NCBI GenBank assembly: GCA_016806145.1
Contig: CP063166.1
Coordinates: 5,270,001 to 5,334,000 of the forward strand
DNA length: 64,000 nt
Reading direction: 5' to 3'
From: Variovorax paradoxus
Lineage (GTDB): Bacteria > Pseudomonadota > Gammaproteobacteria > Burkholderiales > Burkholderiaceae_C
Under the pieces are notes generated by a model. The model was not told where the DNA came from, ran no database searches, and saw only the letters and a program-made list of their open reading frames with translations. How positions within the stretch are numbered: position 1 is the stretch's first letter; every line of letters begins with the position of its first letter. The translations under genes were made by a program, and so were the position numbers. Shown here in pieces: positions 25,322 through 34,850 of the stretch.

Positions 25322-26698
25322 TCAGGCCGCCTGCCTGGCGACGCTGAATTCGAAGCTATTCACGCCGTCCGCGCTGGCCGCGGCGACCTGCCCGCCATGC
25401 ATGCTGGCCACGGCCCGCACGATCGCCAGCCCGAGCCCGTGGCCATGGTGCTCGCCGCCGTCGTTGCGCGCGGCATCGACCCGGTAGAAGCGGTCGAACA
25501 GGTGCTGCAGGTGCGCCTCGGCGATCGGCGCGCCCGGGTTCGACACGCCGATCCAGGTCGCCGCGGGCGTCTCGCGCAGCCGCACCGCGATGCGCGCGCC
25601 CGGCGGCGAATGCTCGATCGCGTTCTGCAGCAGGTTCGACATGGCGCGGCGGAACAGCGCGGTCTCGAGCTGCGCCTCGGCCAGCACGTCGCCCTCGATC
25701 TCGACCTGCGCGCCGCTCTCCTCGAGCACGAACTCGAAGAACTCGATGGTCTTGCGCACCTCCTGCGCCACCGGCGTCAGCACCAGCCCGGTGGCGACCT
25801 CGCCGCGGTCGGCGCGCGCGAGGAACAGCATGTCGTTGACGATCGAGCGCAGCCGCTCCAGGTCCTCGAGGTTGGCCTGCAGCACCTCCTCGAACTGCGG
25901 CGCGCTGCGCTGGCGCGAGAGCGCGACCTGGGTGCTGCCGATCAGGTTGGCCAGCGGCGTGCGCAGCTCGTGCGCCACGTCGGCATTGAAGGCCTCGAGC
26001 TGGCCATAGGCCTCCTCCAGCCGCGCGAGTGCGCCGTTGAAGGCCTCGGCCAGCCCCGACAGCTCGACCGGCAGCGCGCCCGAGCGCAGCCGCTGCGAGC
26101 GCATCTTGGGCCGCAGCGCCTGCGCCTCGCGCGAGAGCTGGTCGAGCGGGCGCAGGCCGACGCGCGCGATCCAGTAGCCGGCGGCCGCCACCACCAGCAC
26201 CGCGCCCAGGCCCAGCGACACCAGCGCCGTGAGGAAGGTGCGGCGCGTGCGCGCATAGGGCTCGGTGTTCTTGCCGACGATCAGCCGCACGGCCGGGCGC
26301 TGCTCGAACGGCGGGATGTGGGCCGACAGCGTGCGGTAGGGCTTCTCCTCGCCGGGCAGCAGCAGGCTGCGGCCGGTCTCGCGCGTGAGCGCGTCGATCT
26401 CGGCCATGCCCTTGCCGTACTGGAAGCGCGGATCGTCGCTGAGCACCCAGAAGCGGGTACTGCCGTCCTCGGGCGTCAGCGCGTCCATGCGAGCCTGCAC
26501 GCGCGACCAGCGCTCGGGCGTGCCGATGGCCTGGATCCAGAACTGCAGGCTCTTGACCGTGGTGTCGAGCTCCTCGTACTGGTGGCGCTCGAGCTCGCGC
26601 AGCAGCACGCCCTGCAGCGCCGCGCCGATCAGCGCGAAGGTGGCGAGCGCCGCCGCCGCGAACATCAGCACCAGCCGCGCGGCGATCGAGCGCTTCAT
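25322..26698 (-). CDS. Sensor histidine kinase (CusS-like) of the RND efflux operon
   Basis: A 458-residue orthodox kinase. Helices at about 8-30 and 157-178 flank a periplasmic sensor of about 125 residues. A HAMP segment [13 protein letters not shown] follows, then H243 in [15 protein letters not shown], the N-box [16 protein letters not shown] and [18 protein letters not shown]. The sensor region matches the heavy-metal kinase family in layout, but no clear metal-ligand cluster is visible in it. Its ATG at 26698 overlaps the response-regulator stop by four bases (ATGA). Together with the regulator it probably controls the neighbouring efflux genes. Confidence 0.88.
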   Translation of the reverse strand: MKRSIAARLVLMFAAAALATFALIGAALQGVLLRELERHQYEELDTTVKSLQFWIQAIGTPERWSRVQARMDALTPEDGSTRFWVLSDDPRFQYGKGMAEIDALTRETGRSLLLPGEEKPYRTLSAHIPPFEQRPAVRLIVGKNTEPYARTRRTFLTALVSLGLGAVLVVAAAGYWIARVGLRPLDQLSREAQALRPKMRSQRLRSGALPVELSGLAEAFNGALARLEEAYGQLEAFNADVAHELRTPLANLIGSTQVALSRQRSAPQFEEVLQANLEDLERLRSIVNDMLFLARADRGEVATGLVLTPVAQEVRKTIEFFEFVLEESGAQVEIEGDVLAEAQLETALFRRAMSNLLQNAIEHSPPGARIAVRLRETPAATWIGVSNPGAPIAEAHLQHLFDRFYRVDAARNDGGEHHGHGLGLAIVRAVASMHGGQVAAASADGVNSFEFSVARQAA

Positions 26699-27381
26699 GG
26701 CGTGGCGCCGTCCTCGCGCAGCTCCATCACGTAGCCCATGCCGCGGATGGTGTGCAGCAGCTTGGGCGAGAAAGGCACGTCGATCTTGTCGCGCAGCCGC
26801 TTGATCGCGACCTCGACCACGTTGGTGTTGCTGTCGAAGTTCATGTCCCACACCAGCTCGGCGATCGCGGTCTTCGAGAGGATCTCGCCCTGGCGCCGCG
26901 CCAGCACCGCGAGCAGCGCGAACTCCTTGGCCGTGAGGTCGATGCGGGTGGCACCGCGGAAGGCCTTGCGCGCGAGCAGGTCGATCTGCAGGTCGGCGAT
27001 GCGCAGCTGCATCGGCTCCTGCTTGCGGCCGCGCCGGTTCAGCGCCTGCAGCCGCGCCAGCAGCTCGAGGAACGAGAAGGGCTTGACCAGGTAGTCGTCG
27101 GCGCCCTCGTGCAGTCCCTTGACGCGGTCCTCCACGCGGTCGCGCGCGGTCAGCATGATCACCGGCGTCTGCTTCACCGCGCGCAGCCCGCGCAGCACCG
27201 AGAAGCCGTCCTGGCCCGGCAGCATCACGTCGAGCACGATCACGTCGTAGTCGTGGGTGAGCGCCAGGTGCTGGCCGTCGATGCCGTTGTGCGCCATGTC
27301 GACCGCGCAGCCCTGCTCCGTCAGCCCCTTCGAGAGGTAGTCGGCGGTTCTCAACTCGTCTTCGACGATCAGGATCTTCAT
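26695..27381 (-). CDS. OmpR/PhoB-family response regulator (CusR-like)
   Basis: A 228-residue regulator. Receiver domain: [19 protein letters not shown], phosphorylated Asp51 in [13 protein letters not shown] and Lys in [14 protein letters not shown]. The winged-helix output domain (about 130-225) includes [20 protein letters not shown] and the recognition helix [20 protein letters not shown], ending [12 protein letters not shown]. The family is that of metal- and drug-efflux regulators (CusR, CopR, IrlR). It lies 137 bp downstream of the RND permease gene on the same strand with a palindromic repeat between, and upstream of its kinase (four-base overlap). A candidate target with tandem 9-bp repeats lies at 33483. 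Confidence 0.9.
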   Translation of the reverse strand: MKILIVEDELRTADYLSKGLTEQGCAVDMAHNGIDGQHLALTHDYDVIVLDVMLPGQDGFSVLRGLRAVKQTPVIMLTARDRVEDRVKGLHEGADDYLVKPFSFLELLARLQALNRRGRKQEPMQLRIADLQIDLLARKAFRGATRIDLTAKEFALLAVLARRQGEILSKTAIAELVWDMNFDSNTNVVEVAIKRLRDKIDVPFSPKLLHTIRGMGYVMELREDGATP

Positions 27382-27423
27382 GGCGTGGCTGCTGCTTCGT
27401 TCTTCGGCGGGATCATCCACGAT

Positions 27424-27488
27424 CCGTTCGCACTGAGCCTGTCGAAGTGCCGGCGCGGCAACGGCTTCGACAAGCTCAGCCCGAACGG
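27424..27488. repeat. REP-like palindrome, copy 1
   Basis: CCGTTCG.ACTGAGC.TGTCGAAG on the left pairs with CTTCGACA.GCTCAG.CCGAACGG on the right, spanning 65 bp. It sits between the RND permease gene and its response regulator. The arms are nearly identical to the copy at 46592-46651. Confidence 0.8.
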
Positions 27489-27518
27489 TTGGGGAAACAT
27501 CGGCTCCCTTGCCCGTGC

Positions 27519-30500
27519 TCAATGCGCCTGCGCCTGCGAGGGCGCCTGCCCGGCCTTGGCCGCCTTGCGGGCCATGCGCGCTTCCTTGCGGCGCAGGTAC
27601 CAGTAGTGGGCGCGGTCGAGGTAGACGTAGACCACCGGCGTGGTGAACAGCGTGAGCGCCTGCGAGAGTACCAGCCCGCCGACCATCGCGTAGCCCAGCG
27701 GCCGGCGCAGCTCGGAGCCCGAGCCGTGGCCCAGCATCAGCGGCAGGCCCGAGAGCAGCGCGCACATGGTGGTCATCATGATCGGGCGGAAGCGCAGCAG
27801 GCAGGCCTGGTAGATCGCCTCGTGCGGCTTCATGCCCTGCTCGCGCTCGGCCTTGAGCGCGAAGTCGATCATCATGATCCCGTTCTTCTTGACGATGCCG
27901 ATCAGCAGGATGATGCCGATCAGCGCGATCACGCTGAGGTCGTAGCCGCCCGCCATCAGGATCAGCAGCGCCCCCACGCCGGCCGAGGGCAGGGTCGAGA
28001 GGATCGTCAGCGGATGGATGTAGCTCTCGTAGAGCAGGCCCAGCACGATGTAGACCGCCACCAGCGCCGCCGCGATCAGGTAGGGCTGCGAGGCCAGCGA
28101 ATCCTGGAAGGCCTGGGCCGTGCCCTGGAAGGCGCCGGTCAGCGACTGCGGCATGCCCATCTCGGACTGTGCGGCCTTGATCGCGTCGACCGCCTGGCCC
28201 AGCGAGGCGCCGGAGGCGAGGTTGAACGAGATCGTCACGGCCGGGAACTGGCCCTGGTGGCTGATCGAGAGGTAGGCGGTCTTGCTGGTGTCGACCTTCA
28301 CGAAGGTCGACAGCGGCACCTGCTGGCCGGTGATCGGCGAGCTCAGGTAGAGCTTGCTGAACAGCGCCGGGTCCTGCTGCAGCGCGGGCGTCACTTCCAG
28401 CACCACGTGGTAGCTGTTGAGCTGGGTGAAGTACTGCGCCACCTGGCGCTGGCCGATGGCGTCGTACAGGGTGGCGTCGATCGCGGCCGGCGAGATGCCG
28501 AAGCTCGAGGCGCGGTCGCGGTCGATGGTCAGCACGGCCGAGGCGGCGGCGTTCTGCTGGTCGGTCGCGAGGTCGGTCACCTCGGGCACCTGGCGCAGCT
28601 TGGCCAACAGGCGCGGCGCCCAGGTGTTGAGCTCGTCGAGGTTCGAGTCGGTCAGCGTGTACTGGTACTGGGTGCGCGAGGAGCGCCCGCCCACGCGGAT
28701 GTCCTGCCCCGCCTGCAGGAACAGGTTCACGCCCTGCACCTTCGCGAGCTGCGGGCGCAGCCGCGCGATGATCTCGTCGGCGTTGGCGGTGCGGCCCTCG
28801 TCCTTGGGCTTGAGGCTGATGAAGAAGTTGCCGGTGTTGTAGGTCGACGAGCTGCCGTTCATGCCGAAGCCGGTCACGTCGGGGTCCTTGCGCACCACGT
28901 CGGCCAGCTCGAGCATGCGCGCGTTCATCGAGGCGAAGGAGGCGTCCTGCGCCGACTCGGCGAAGCCCGAGATGAAGCCCGTGTCCTGCTGCGGGAAGAA
29001 GCCCTTCGGGATCACCACGAACAGCGCGCCGGTGGCCACCACGGTGGCGATGAACACCATCAAGGTGATGAACTGGTGGTCGAGCACCACGTGCAGTCCG
29101 CGCTTGTAGCCGTTGAGCATGGCGTCGAAGCCGCGCTCGAACAGCAGGTACAGCCGCCCATGGCGCCGCGCATGCTCGTTCTTGAGGAAGCGCGAGCACA
29201 GCATCGGCGTGAGCGTGAGCGAGATCACCACGCTCACCACGATGGTCAGCGTGACGGTGACCGCGAACTCGCGGAACAGCCGCCCGACGATGCCGCCCAT
29301 CAGCAGCAGCGGGATGAACACCGCGATCAGCGAGACCGAGATCGAGACGATGGTGAAGCCGATCTCGCCCGCGCCCTTGTAGGCCGCCTCGAGCGGCGCC
29401 ATGCCTTCCTCGACGTAGCGGTAGATGTTCTCGAGCATCACGATCGCGTCGTCGACCACGAAGCCGACCGCGATGGTCAGCGCCATCAGCGAGAGGTTGT
29501 CGAGGCTGTAGCCCAGCAGGTACATCACGGCCACCGTGCCCAGCAGCGCCAGCGGCACCGTCACGCTGGGGATCAGCGTGGCCGGCACGTTGCGCAGGAA
29601 CACGAAGATCACGGCCACCACCAGTGCGATGGTCAACAGCAGCGTGAACTCCACGTCCTTGACCGAGGCGCGGATGGTCTGGGTGCGGTCGATGATGGCG
29701 TTGACGTCCACCGTCGGCGGGATCGAGGCCTTGAGCCGCGGCAGCGCGGCATTGATGCGGTCCACCGTCTCGATCACGTTGGCGCCCGGCTGCTTGGTGA
29801 TGGCCAGCACGATCGAGCGGCCGTTCTGCACCGTGCTGCCCTCGGGCGCGGCGGCGCCGGCATAGGCCCAGCCCGCGATCTTCGCGTTCTCGGGACCGTC
29901 GACCGCCACGCCGAGGTCGCGCACGCGGATCGGCGCGCCGTTGCGGTAGGCCAGCACCACGTCGTTCCAGGGCTGGGCCTTGAGCAGCTGGTCGTTGGTG
30001 TAGACGGTGAAGCTCTGGTTCGGCCCGTCGATCGTGCCCTTGGGCGCGTTGACGGTGGCCGAGGACAGCACGGTGCGCACGTCCTCCAGGCTCAGGCCCA
30101 GCGCCGCGAGCTTGGCCGGGTCGACCTGGATGCGCACGGCCGGCTTCTGCGCGCCGCCGATGTTGACCAGGCCCACGCCCGAGATCTGCGAGATCTGCTG
30201 CGCGAGGATGTTGTCGGCGTAGTCGTTGACCTCGGTCAGCGGCAGCGTCTTCGACTGCACCGACAGGATCAGGATCGGCGAGTCGGCCGGGTTCACCTTG
30301 CGGAAGGTCGGCGGGCTCGGCAGGTTGGCCGGCAGCTGGCCGGTGGAGGCGTTGATGGCGGCCTGCACGTCGAGCGCGGCGGCATCGATGTTGCGGTCGA
30401 GGTCGAACTGCAGCGTGATCTGGGTGCTGCCCAGGCCGCTGGTCGAGGTCATCTGCGACAGGCCCGCGATCAGCGAGAACTGGCGCTCGAGCGGCTGCGC

Positions 30501-30689
30501 CACGTTCGAGGCCATGGTCTCGGGACTGGCGCCCGGCAGGTTGGCCGAGACCTGGATGGTCGGGAAGTCGACCTGCGGCAGCGGCGCCACCGGCAGCAGC
30601 GGGAACACCGCGGCGCCGACCAGCAGGATGGCCAGCGCGAGCAGCGTGGTGCCGATCGGGCGCTTGATGAAGGCGGCGGAAATGCTCAA
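27519..30689 (-). CDS. RND efflux permease (HAE1, MdtB/MdtC/MuxBC-like), TTG start
   Basis: A 1056-residue inner-membrane RND pump of usual length. It opens [20 protein letters not shown] and then [16 protein letters not shown], the pattern of the MdtBC/MuxBC branch. The proton-relay Asp pair is intact in TM4, [16 protein letters not shown], and TM10 has [15 protein letters not shown]. Start: TTG at 30689, inside the last codons of the adaptor gene (TTGA overlap), so translation is coupled. MdtBC and MuxBC usually need two different permeases; only one is present here. It should export drugs, bile-like compounds or siderophore-type molecules with the adaptor and outer-membrane factor encoded upstream. 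Confidence 0.92.
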   Translation of the reverse strand: MSISAAFIKRPIGTTLLALAILLVGAAVFPLLPVAPLPQVDFPTIQVSANLPGASPETMASNVAQPLERQFSLIAGLSQMTSTSGLGSTQITLQFDLDRNIDAAALDVQAAINASTGQLPANLPSPPTFRKVNPADSPILILSVQSKTLPLTEVNDYADNILAQQISQISGVGLVNIGGAQKPAVRIQVDPAKLAALGLSLEDVRTVLSSATVNAPKGTIDGPNQSFTVYTNDQLLKAQPWNDVVLAYRNGAPIRVRDLGVAVDGPENAKIAGWAYAGAAAPEGSTVQNGRSIVLAITKQPGANVIETVDRINAALPRLKASIPPTVDVNAIIDRTQTIRASVKDVEFTLLLTIALVVAVIFVFLRNVPATLIPSVTVPLALLGTVAVMYLLGYSLDNLSLMALTIAVGFVVDDAIVMLENIYRYVEEGMAPLEAAYKGAGEIGFTIVSISVSLIAVFIPLLLMGGIVGRLFREFAVTVTLTIVVSVVISLTLTPMLCSRFLKNEHARRHGRLYLLFERGFDAMLNGYKRGLHVVLDHQFITLMVFIATVVATGALFVVIPKGFFPQQDTGFISGFAESAQDASFASMNARMLELADVVRKDPDVTGFGMNGSSSTYNTGNFFISLKPKDEGRTANADEIIARLRPQLAKVQGVNLFLQAGQDIRVGGRSSRTQYQYTLTDSNLDELNTWAPRLLAKLRQVPEVTDLATDQQNAAASAVLTIDRDRASSFGISPAAIDATLYDAIGQRQVAQYFTQLNSYHVVLEVTPALQQDPALFSKLYLSSPITGQQVPLSTFVKVDTSKTAYLSISHQGQFPAVTISFNLASGASLGQAVDAIKAAQSEMGMPQSLTGAFQGTAQAFQDSLASQPYLIAAALVAVYIVLGLLYESYIHPLTILSTLPSAGVGALLILMAGGYDLSVIALIGIILLIGIVKKNGIMMIDFALKAEREQGMKPHEAIYQACLLRFRPIMMTTMCALLSGLPLMLGHGSGSELRRPLGYAMVGGLVLSQALTLFTTPVVYVYLDRAHYWYLRRKEARMARKAAKAGQAPSQAQAH

Positions 30690-31924
30690 TTGCGCACCCC
30701 GCTCGCGTTGTTGCCGCCGGCCGCGGCGGCCGGGGGCGCGGCCTTGGCCGCGGTCCTGTTCTCGGCCACCGTGGCGCCGGGCCGCAGCTTGTACTGGCCG
30801 TCGACCACCACGCGCTGGCCGGCGGCCACGCCCTGGTCGAGCACGGCCGTGCCGTCGGCGATCTGCACCACGTGCACCGGCACCGAGGCGGCCTTGTTCT
30901 CGGCATCGACGGCCCAGACGTAGGTGCCGTCCTGGCTGCGCTGCACCGCCGCGGCCGGCACGGTCAGCGCGCCCGCGCGGCGGTCGAGCTGCAGCCGCAC
31001 GTTGACGTACTGGCCGGGCCACAGCGTGTGTTGCGGATTGGCGAAGCTGCCCTTGAGCTGCACCGTGCCGCTGGCGGTATCGATCTGGTTGTTGAGCAGG
31101 ATCAGCTTGCCGCTGCCCAGCAGCTGCGTGCCGGCGCGGTCGTAGGCCACCACCGAGAGCGGCGCCGCGCCCTTGGGCTGCAGCCGGTTGATGTCCTGCA
31201 CCGCGTCCTCGGGCAGCGTGAACTGCACCGCGATCGGGTCGATCTGGTTGATGACCACCAGCCCGCCGGTGTCGGCCGCATGCACGATGTTGCCCGGGTC
31301 GACCAGCCGCGCGCCCACGCGGCCGTCGATCGGCGCGTCGATGCGCGTGAAGCTCAGCTGCACCTGCGCGAACTGCACCTGCGCGGCATCGGTCTGCACC
31401 GTGGCCTCGAGCTGGCTGACCAGCGCCTTCTGGGTGTCGAGCTGCTGCTTCGTGGCCGCGTCCTGCGCGATCAGCGTGGTGTAGCGCGCGAGGTCGGCGC
31501 GCGCGTTCGCCAGCTGCGCCTGGTCGCGCGACTGGGTGGCGCGGGCCTGCGCGAGCTGGGCCTGCAAGGTGCGCGGATCGAGCTGCGCGAGCATCTGGCC
31601 GGCCTTCACGTCCTGGCCCTCGACGAAGCCCACCTTGTCGAGCTGGCCGTCGATGCGCGCCTTGACGGTGACGGTGGCCATCGAGGCCACGGTGCCGATG
31701 CCGCCGCGGTAGACCTGCACGTCCTGCGCCTGCACCGGCGCGGTGGTCACCAGCACCGGCGGCACCTTGGCCTCGGGCGTGGCAGCCGAGGCCTTGCGGC
31801 CCAGGGTCCAGGCGCCACCGCCGAGCACGGCGACGAGGGCGGCGATGGCGAACCAGGCGGCGCTGCGTCGCGCGTGGGGACGGACGGCGGCGTCGCCGGC
31901 GGGGGAAGGTGCGGGATTCGTCAT
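30686..31924 (-). CDS. RND efflux periplasmic adaptor (MFP, MdtA-like)
   Basis: A 412-residue membrane fusion protein. The N-terminal signal/anchor is at about 20-40. The barrel-sandwich and hairpin regions include [20 protein letters not shown] and [18 protein letters not shown]; the alpha-hairpin has repeated QA(L/Q)LA heptads; and the second lipoyl half has [20 protein letters not shown]. It bridges the permease and the outer-membrane channel. Start ATG at 31924, 4 nt after the outer-membrane factor stop. Its stop overlaps the TTG start of the permease gene. C-terminal tail is Ala-rich and probably disordered. Confidence 0.9.
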   Translation of the reverse strand: MTNPAPSPAGDAAVRPHARRSAAWFAIAALVAVLGGGAWTLGRKASAATPEAKVPPVLVTTAPVQAQDVQVYRGGIGTVASMATVTVKARIDGQLDKVGFVEGQDVKAGQMLAQLDPRTLQAQLAQARATQSRDQAQLANARADLARYTTLIAQDAATKQQLDTQKALVSQLEATVQTDAAQVQFAQVQLSFTRIDAPIDGRVGARLVDPGNIVHAADTGGLVVINQIDPIAVQFTLPEDAVQDINRLQPKGAAPLSVVAYDRAGTQLLGSGKLILLNNQIDTASGTVQLKGSFANPQHTLWPGQYVNVRLQLDRRAGALTVPAAAVQRSQDGTYVWAVDAENKAASVPVHVVQIADGTAVLDQGVAAGQRVVVDGQYKLRPGATVAENRTAAKAAPPAAAAGGNNASGVRN

Positions 31925-31928
31925 GGCA

Positions 31929-33434
31929 TCAGGTTCCGGAAGTCGTTGCAGCGGCGGCGGTGGTGGCGGCATCGGCGGCATCGGCATGCCAGCCACCGCC
32001 GGTGGCCGCGATCAGCGCCACGCTGGCGGCGAGTTGGCGCGCCAGCAGTTGCGCGGCCGTGCGCTGGTTGGTCAGCGAGAGCTGCTGCGCGGTCACCACG
32101 CTCAGGTAGGTGGCGGTGCCCGCGCGGTACTGGGCCAGCGCGAGGCGCTCGGCCGTCTGCGAGGCCTGCACGGCCTGCGCCTGCAGCTGCGATTCGTGGT
32201 CGAGCACGCTCAGGGTGGCGAGGTTGTCCTCGACCTGCTGGAAGCCGCCGAGCACGGTCTGCTTGTAGAGCGCGACCGAGGCGTCGTAGGCGGCCACGGC
32301 CTGCTCGCTGTGGGCCTTGCGCAGGCCGCCGTCGAACACGGTCTGCGCGAGCACCGCGCCCAGCGACCAGACGCGGCTCGGCGTGTCGAACAGCGAAGCG
32401 AGCCTGCCGGCGCTGAAGCCGCCGCTCGCGCTCAGCACGATCTGCGGGAAGTAGGCGGCCTTGGCCACGCCGATCTGCGCATTGGCGGCTTGCACGCGAC
32501 GCTCGGCCGCGGCGATGTCGGGGCGGCGCTCGAGCAGCTCCGAAGGCAGGCCCGCGGGCGCGAGCGGCAGCTGGACGCCGAGCGTGCCGGCGTTGGCGAG
32601 CGCGGGGTTCTCGCTGGCCGGCAGCGCGGCCAGCGTGAAGCGCGCCGGCGCCTGGCCGGTCAGCACCGCGATCGCATGCTCGAGCTGGGCCCGCTGCGCC
32701 TCGAGGTCCACGCCCTGCGCCTGCGCGGTGCGCAGCTGGCTCTCGGCCAGCGCCACGTCCGAGCGCAGCACGGTGCCGGCCGCGTACTGGTGCTGCGTGA
32801 GTTCGAGCGCGCGCGCATAGGCGGCGGTGGTGTTGGCATAGAGCGCGCGCTGGAGGTCGATGGCGCGCAGCTGCAGGTAGTCCTGCGCCAGCGTGGTCTG
32901 GATGCTCAGGCGCGCGCCCGCGAGGTCGTCGGCGCTGGCCTGGGTGCTGGCGTCACCGGCCTCGACCGAGCGGCGCACCGCGCCCCAGACATCGGGCTCC
33001 CAGCTCGCGGCGAGGCCCAGGGTGTCGGTGGTGCGGCGCTCGATGCTGCCGGTGCTGTTGGTCTGCGCGCGGTTGGCGCCGGCGTTCAGCCCGAGGGTGG
33101 GATAGAAGCCGGCGCGCGCGGCCGAGGCCAGTGCGCGCGCCTCGCGGTACTGGGCCTCGGCCTGGCGGATGTTCTGGTTGGCGGCATTGGCCTGCACCAC
33201 CAGCCCGTTCAGCGTGGCGTCGCCGTAGGCCTCCCACCAGGGATGCGAGGGATCGATGGCCTGCGGCGTGGCGGTCTTCCACGCACCGTCTTCCTTGTAG
33301 GCCGCGGGCAGCTCCATCGAGGGCCGCACGTAGTCGGGGCCGACGGCGCAGCCGGCGAGAAGCAGGGCGGCCAGCGCGATGGCACCGGCCCCGGATACCT
33401 TGCGCAATGAGGGAGTGGCGGCGGAAGAATCCAT
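31929..33434 (-). CDS. Outer-membrane efflux channel (NodT/TolC family lipoprotein)
   Basis: A 501-residue channel. Lipobox LLLAGC near residue 29 shows it is lipidated. The NodT start CAVGPDYVRPSMELPAAY follows, then two OEP repeats with the typical AQAQYREARALASAARAGFYP (in part) and ERRPDIAAAERRVQAANAQIG segments. It forms trimers that open into the outer membrane. First gene of a three-gene efflux operon, then the adaptor (4-nt gap) and the permease (4-nt overlap); the two-component genes follow. Upstream are a tandem 9-bp repeat and a GC-hairpin repeat. Confidence 0.92.
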   Translation of the reverse strand: MDSSAATPSLRKVSGAGAIALAALLLAGCAVGPDYVRPSMELPAAYKEDGAWKTATPQAIDPSHPWWEAYGDATLNGLVVQANAANQNIRQAEAQYREARALASAARAGFYPTLGLNAGANRAQTNSTGSIERRTTDTLGLAASWEPDVWGAVRRSVEAGDASTQASADDLAGARLSIQTTLAQDYLQLRAIDLQRALYANTTAAYARALELTQHQYAAGTVLRSDVALAESQLRTAQAQGVDLEAQRAQLEHAIAVLTGQAPARFTLAALPASENPALANAGTLGVQLPLAPAGLPSELLERRPDIAAAERRVQAANAQIGVAKAAYFPQIVLSASGGFSAGRLASLFDTPSRVWSLGAVLAQTVFDGGLRKAHSEQAVAAYDASVALYKQTVLGGFQQVEDNLATLSVLDHESQLQAQAVQASQTAERLALAQYRAGTATYLSVVTAQQLSLTNQRTAAQLLARQLAASVALIAATGGGWHADAADAATTAAAATTSGT

Positions 33435-33482
33435 GATGAAGGCACTCTAGGCACCTGCATCGAACCGCTCGCTGTCGACTGG

Positions 33483-33500
33483 CTGACAGTTCTGACAGTT
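33483..33500 (-). promoter_or_regulatory. Candidate binding site of the efflux response regulator
   Basis: CTGACAGTT occurs twice head-to-tail without spacer (33483-33491, 33492-33500). Just beside it CTGTCGACTGGCTGACAG adds an inverted copy. It lies 50-66 bp upstream of the first efflux gene. Tandem direct repeats are the usual target shape of OmpR-family dimers. Confidence 0.5.
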
Positions 33501-33522
33501 TCGAGTCGACCCCGGCTCGGCG

Positions 33523-33631
33523 CCCTCCCCCGCTGGGGGAGGGTTGGGGTGGGGGCACCGGGCCTGGCCGATGGCGTGGCCGTATCGAACGCCCGGAGCC
33601 CCCATCCCGGCCTTCCCCCGGCGGGGGAAGG
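33523..33631. repeat. Composite GC-hairpin repeat, full copy 1
   Basis: The left stem CCCTCCCCC-GCT-GGGGGAGGG (33523-33543) and right stem CCTTCCCCC-GGC-GGGGGAAGG (33611-33631) flank about 67 bp. The inner flanks GGTTGGGGTGGGGGC and GCCCCCATCCCGGCC are themselves complementary, so the whole can fold into one long hairpin. A second full copy lies at 48289-48400. Confidence 0.8.
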
Positions 33632-33645
33632 AGAAGGGAGGGAAC

Positions 33646-34656
33646 TCAGCGCGGCGCGTCGCCCTTGCGGTACTCGGCCGTCAGCTCGTCGAGCTTCTGC
33701 TTGAGCGCGGGGTCGAGCTTGTACTCGGCCGCCGCGAGCGTCGCGTCGAGCTGCTCGGGCCGGCTCGCGCCGAGCAGCGGCGCGGTGATCAGCGGGTTCG
33801 CCATCACCCAGGCCACGGCCAAGGTCGCGAGCGACACGCCCGCCTCGTCGGCCAGCGCATGCAGCTGCGTCACGGTGTTGAAGCTGCGCTCGTTCCAGTA
33901 GCGGTCCTGGTACATGTTGCCGGCCGTGCCGAGCGTGAAGCGCGTGTTCGCCTCGGGGCTGGCGCCGGGCTTGTACTTGCCGGTGAGCAGGCCGCCGGCC
34001 AGCGGGTTGTAGGGGATCACGCCCAGGCCTTCCTCGCTCGCGAGCGGCAGCAGCTCGCGCTCGATCTCGCGAAACAGCAGGCTGTAGCGCGGCTGCACCG
34101 AGACGAAGCGCGTGAGCCGCAGCAGGTCGGCCTTGCCGAGCGCGCGCGCGAGCCGGTAGGCCAGGAAGTTCGACACGCCCACATAGCGCGCGCGGCCCGA
34201 CTTCACGATGGTGTCGAGCGCCTCGATGCTTTCCTCGAGCGGCGTCTCGCGGTCGTCCATGTGCAGCTGGTAGAGGTCGACGTGGTCGGTCTTCAGCCGC
34301 TTGAGCGAGAGGTCGATGGCATCGAGCAGGTGCTTGCGCGAGGCGCCCTGGTCCCAGGGATTGGGGCCGACCTTGTTGACCGCCTTGGTCGCGACCACGA
34401 AGCGCCGGCGGCCCGCGGGGCCCTGCTTCTCGAGCCAGTTGCCGATGATCTCCTCGGTGCGGCCCGTGGTCTCGACCGTGCCGCCCAGCGGGTAGACGTC
34501 GGCGGTGTCGAGGAAGTTGATGCCGCCCTCGGCGGCCTTGTCGAGGATGCGGTGCGACACGGCCTCGTCGGTCTGCAGGCCGAAGGTCATGGTGCCGAGC
34601 GCGAGCCGGGAGACGGTCAGGCCGGTGCGGCCCAGGCGGGTGGTGGGGATGGTCAT
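33646..34656 (-). CDS. Aldo/keto reductase
   Basis: A 336-residue NADPH-dependent oxidoreductase of the AKR superfamily. The catalytic tetrad is visible: Asp50 and Tyr55 in FLDTADVYPLGGT, Lys91 in VATKAVNK and His132 in YQLHMDD. Cofactor-binding segments include VGVSNFLAYRLARALG and PLLGASRPEQLDATLAA. It reduces aldehydes or ketones, or works in reverse; the substrate is not clear. Start ATG at 34656 opens MTIPTTRLGRTGL. It is transcribed divergently from the DUF4105 gene. Confidence 0.88.
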   Translation of the reverse strand: MTIPTTRLGRTGLTVSRLALGTMTFGLQTDEAVSHRILDKAAEGGINFLDTADVYPLGGTVETTGRTEEIIGNWLEKQGPAGRRRFVVATKAVNKVGPNPWDQGASRKHLLDAIDLSLKRLKTDHVDLYQLHMDDRETPLEESIEALDTIVKSGRARYVGVSNFLAYRLARALGKADLLRLTRFVSVQPRYSLLFREIERELLPLASEEGLGVIPYNPLAGGLLTGKYKPGASPEANTRFTLGTAGNMYQDRYWNERSFNTVTQLHALADEAGVSLATLAVAWVMANPLITAPLLGASRPEQLDATLAAAEYKLDPALKQKLDELTAEYRKGDAPR

Positions 34657-34702
34657 GGAGATGCCTCGTTCGCTGGATGAAACGCGGATGAAGAAAAGAC
34701 GA

Positions 34703-34724
34703 GCGCCTCGGGACAGCGAGGCGC
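34703..34724 (-). other. Hairpin with T-rich tail upstream of the aldo/keto reductase gene
   Basis: GCGCCTCG-GGACAG-CGAGGCGC is an 8-bp perfect stem. On the minus strand it is followed by GTCTTTTCTTCATC. It lies 47 bp before the reductase start, so it could be a leader terminator/attenuator or block transcription entering from the right. Confidence 0.35.
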
Positions 34725-34850
34725 GCGTTCATCTTAGTCACTGGCGCGAAAACGCGCAGGCACGGGTCATCGCCATCGGAGATGGCCCGCTTGGCGCAGG
34801 GTTGCCACGGCAGGGATGGGGATAATCGTGCCGCACTCCCCGTGTCCTCC

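Noticed and set aside
27447..30923. 1158-residue plus-strand frame opposite the RND permease
   Set aside because: It is an antisense shadow of a well-conserved permease; the sequence is His/Arg/Gln-rich and shows no family features.
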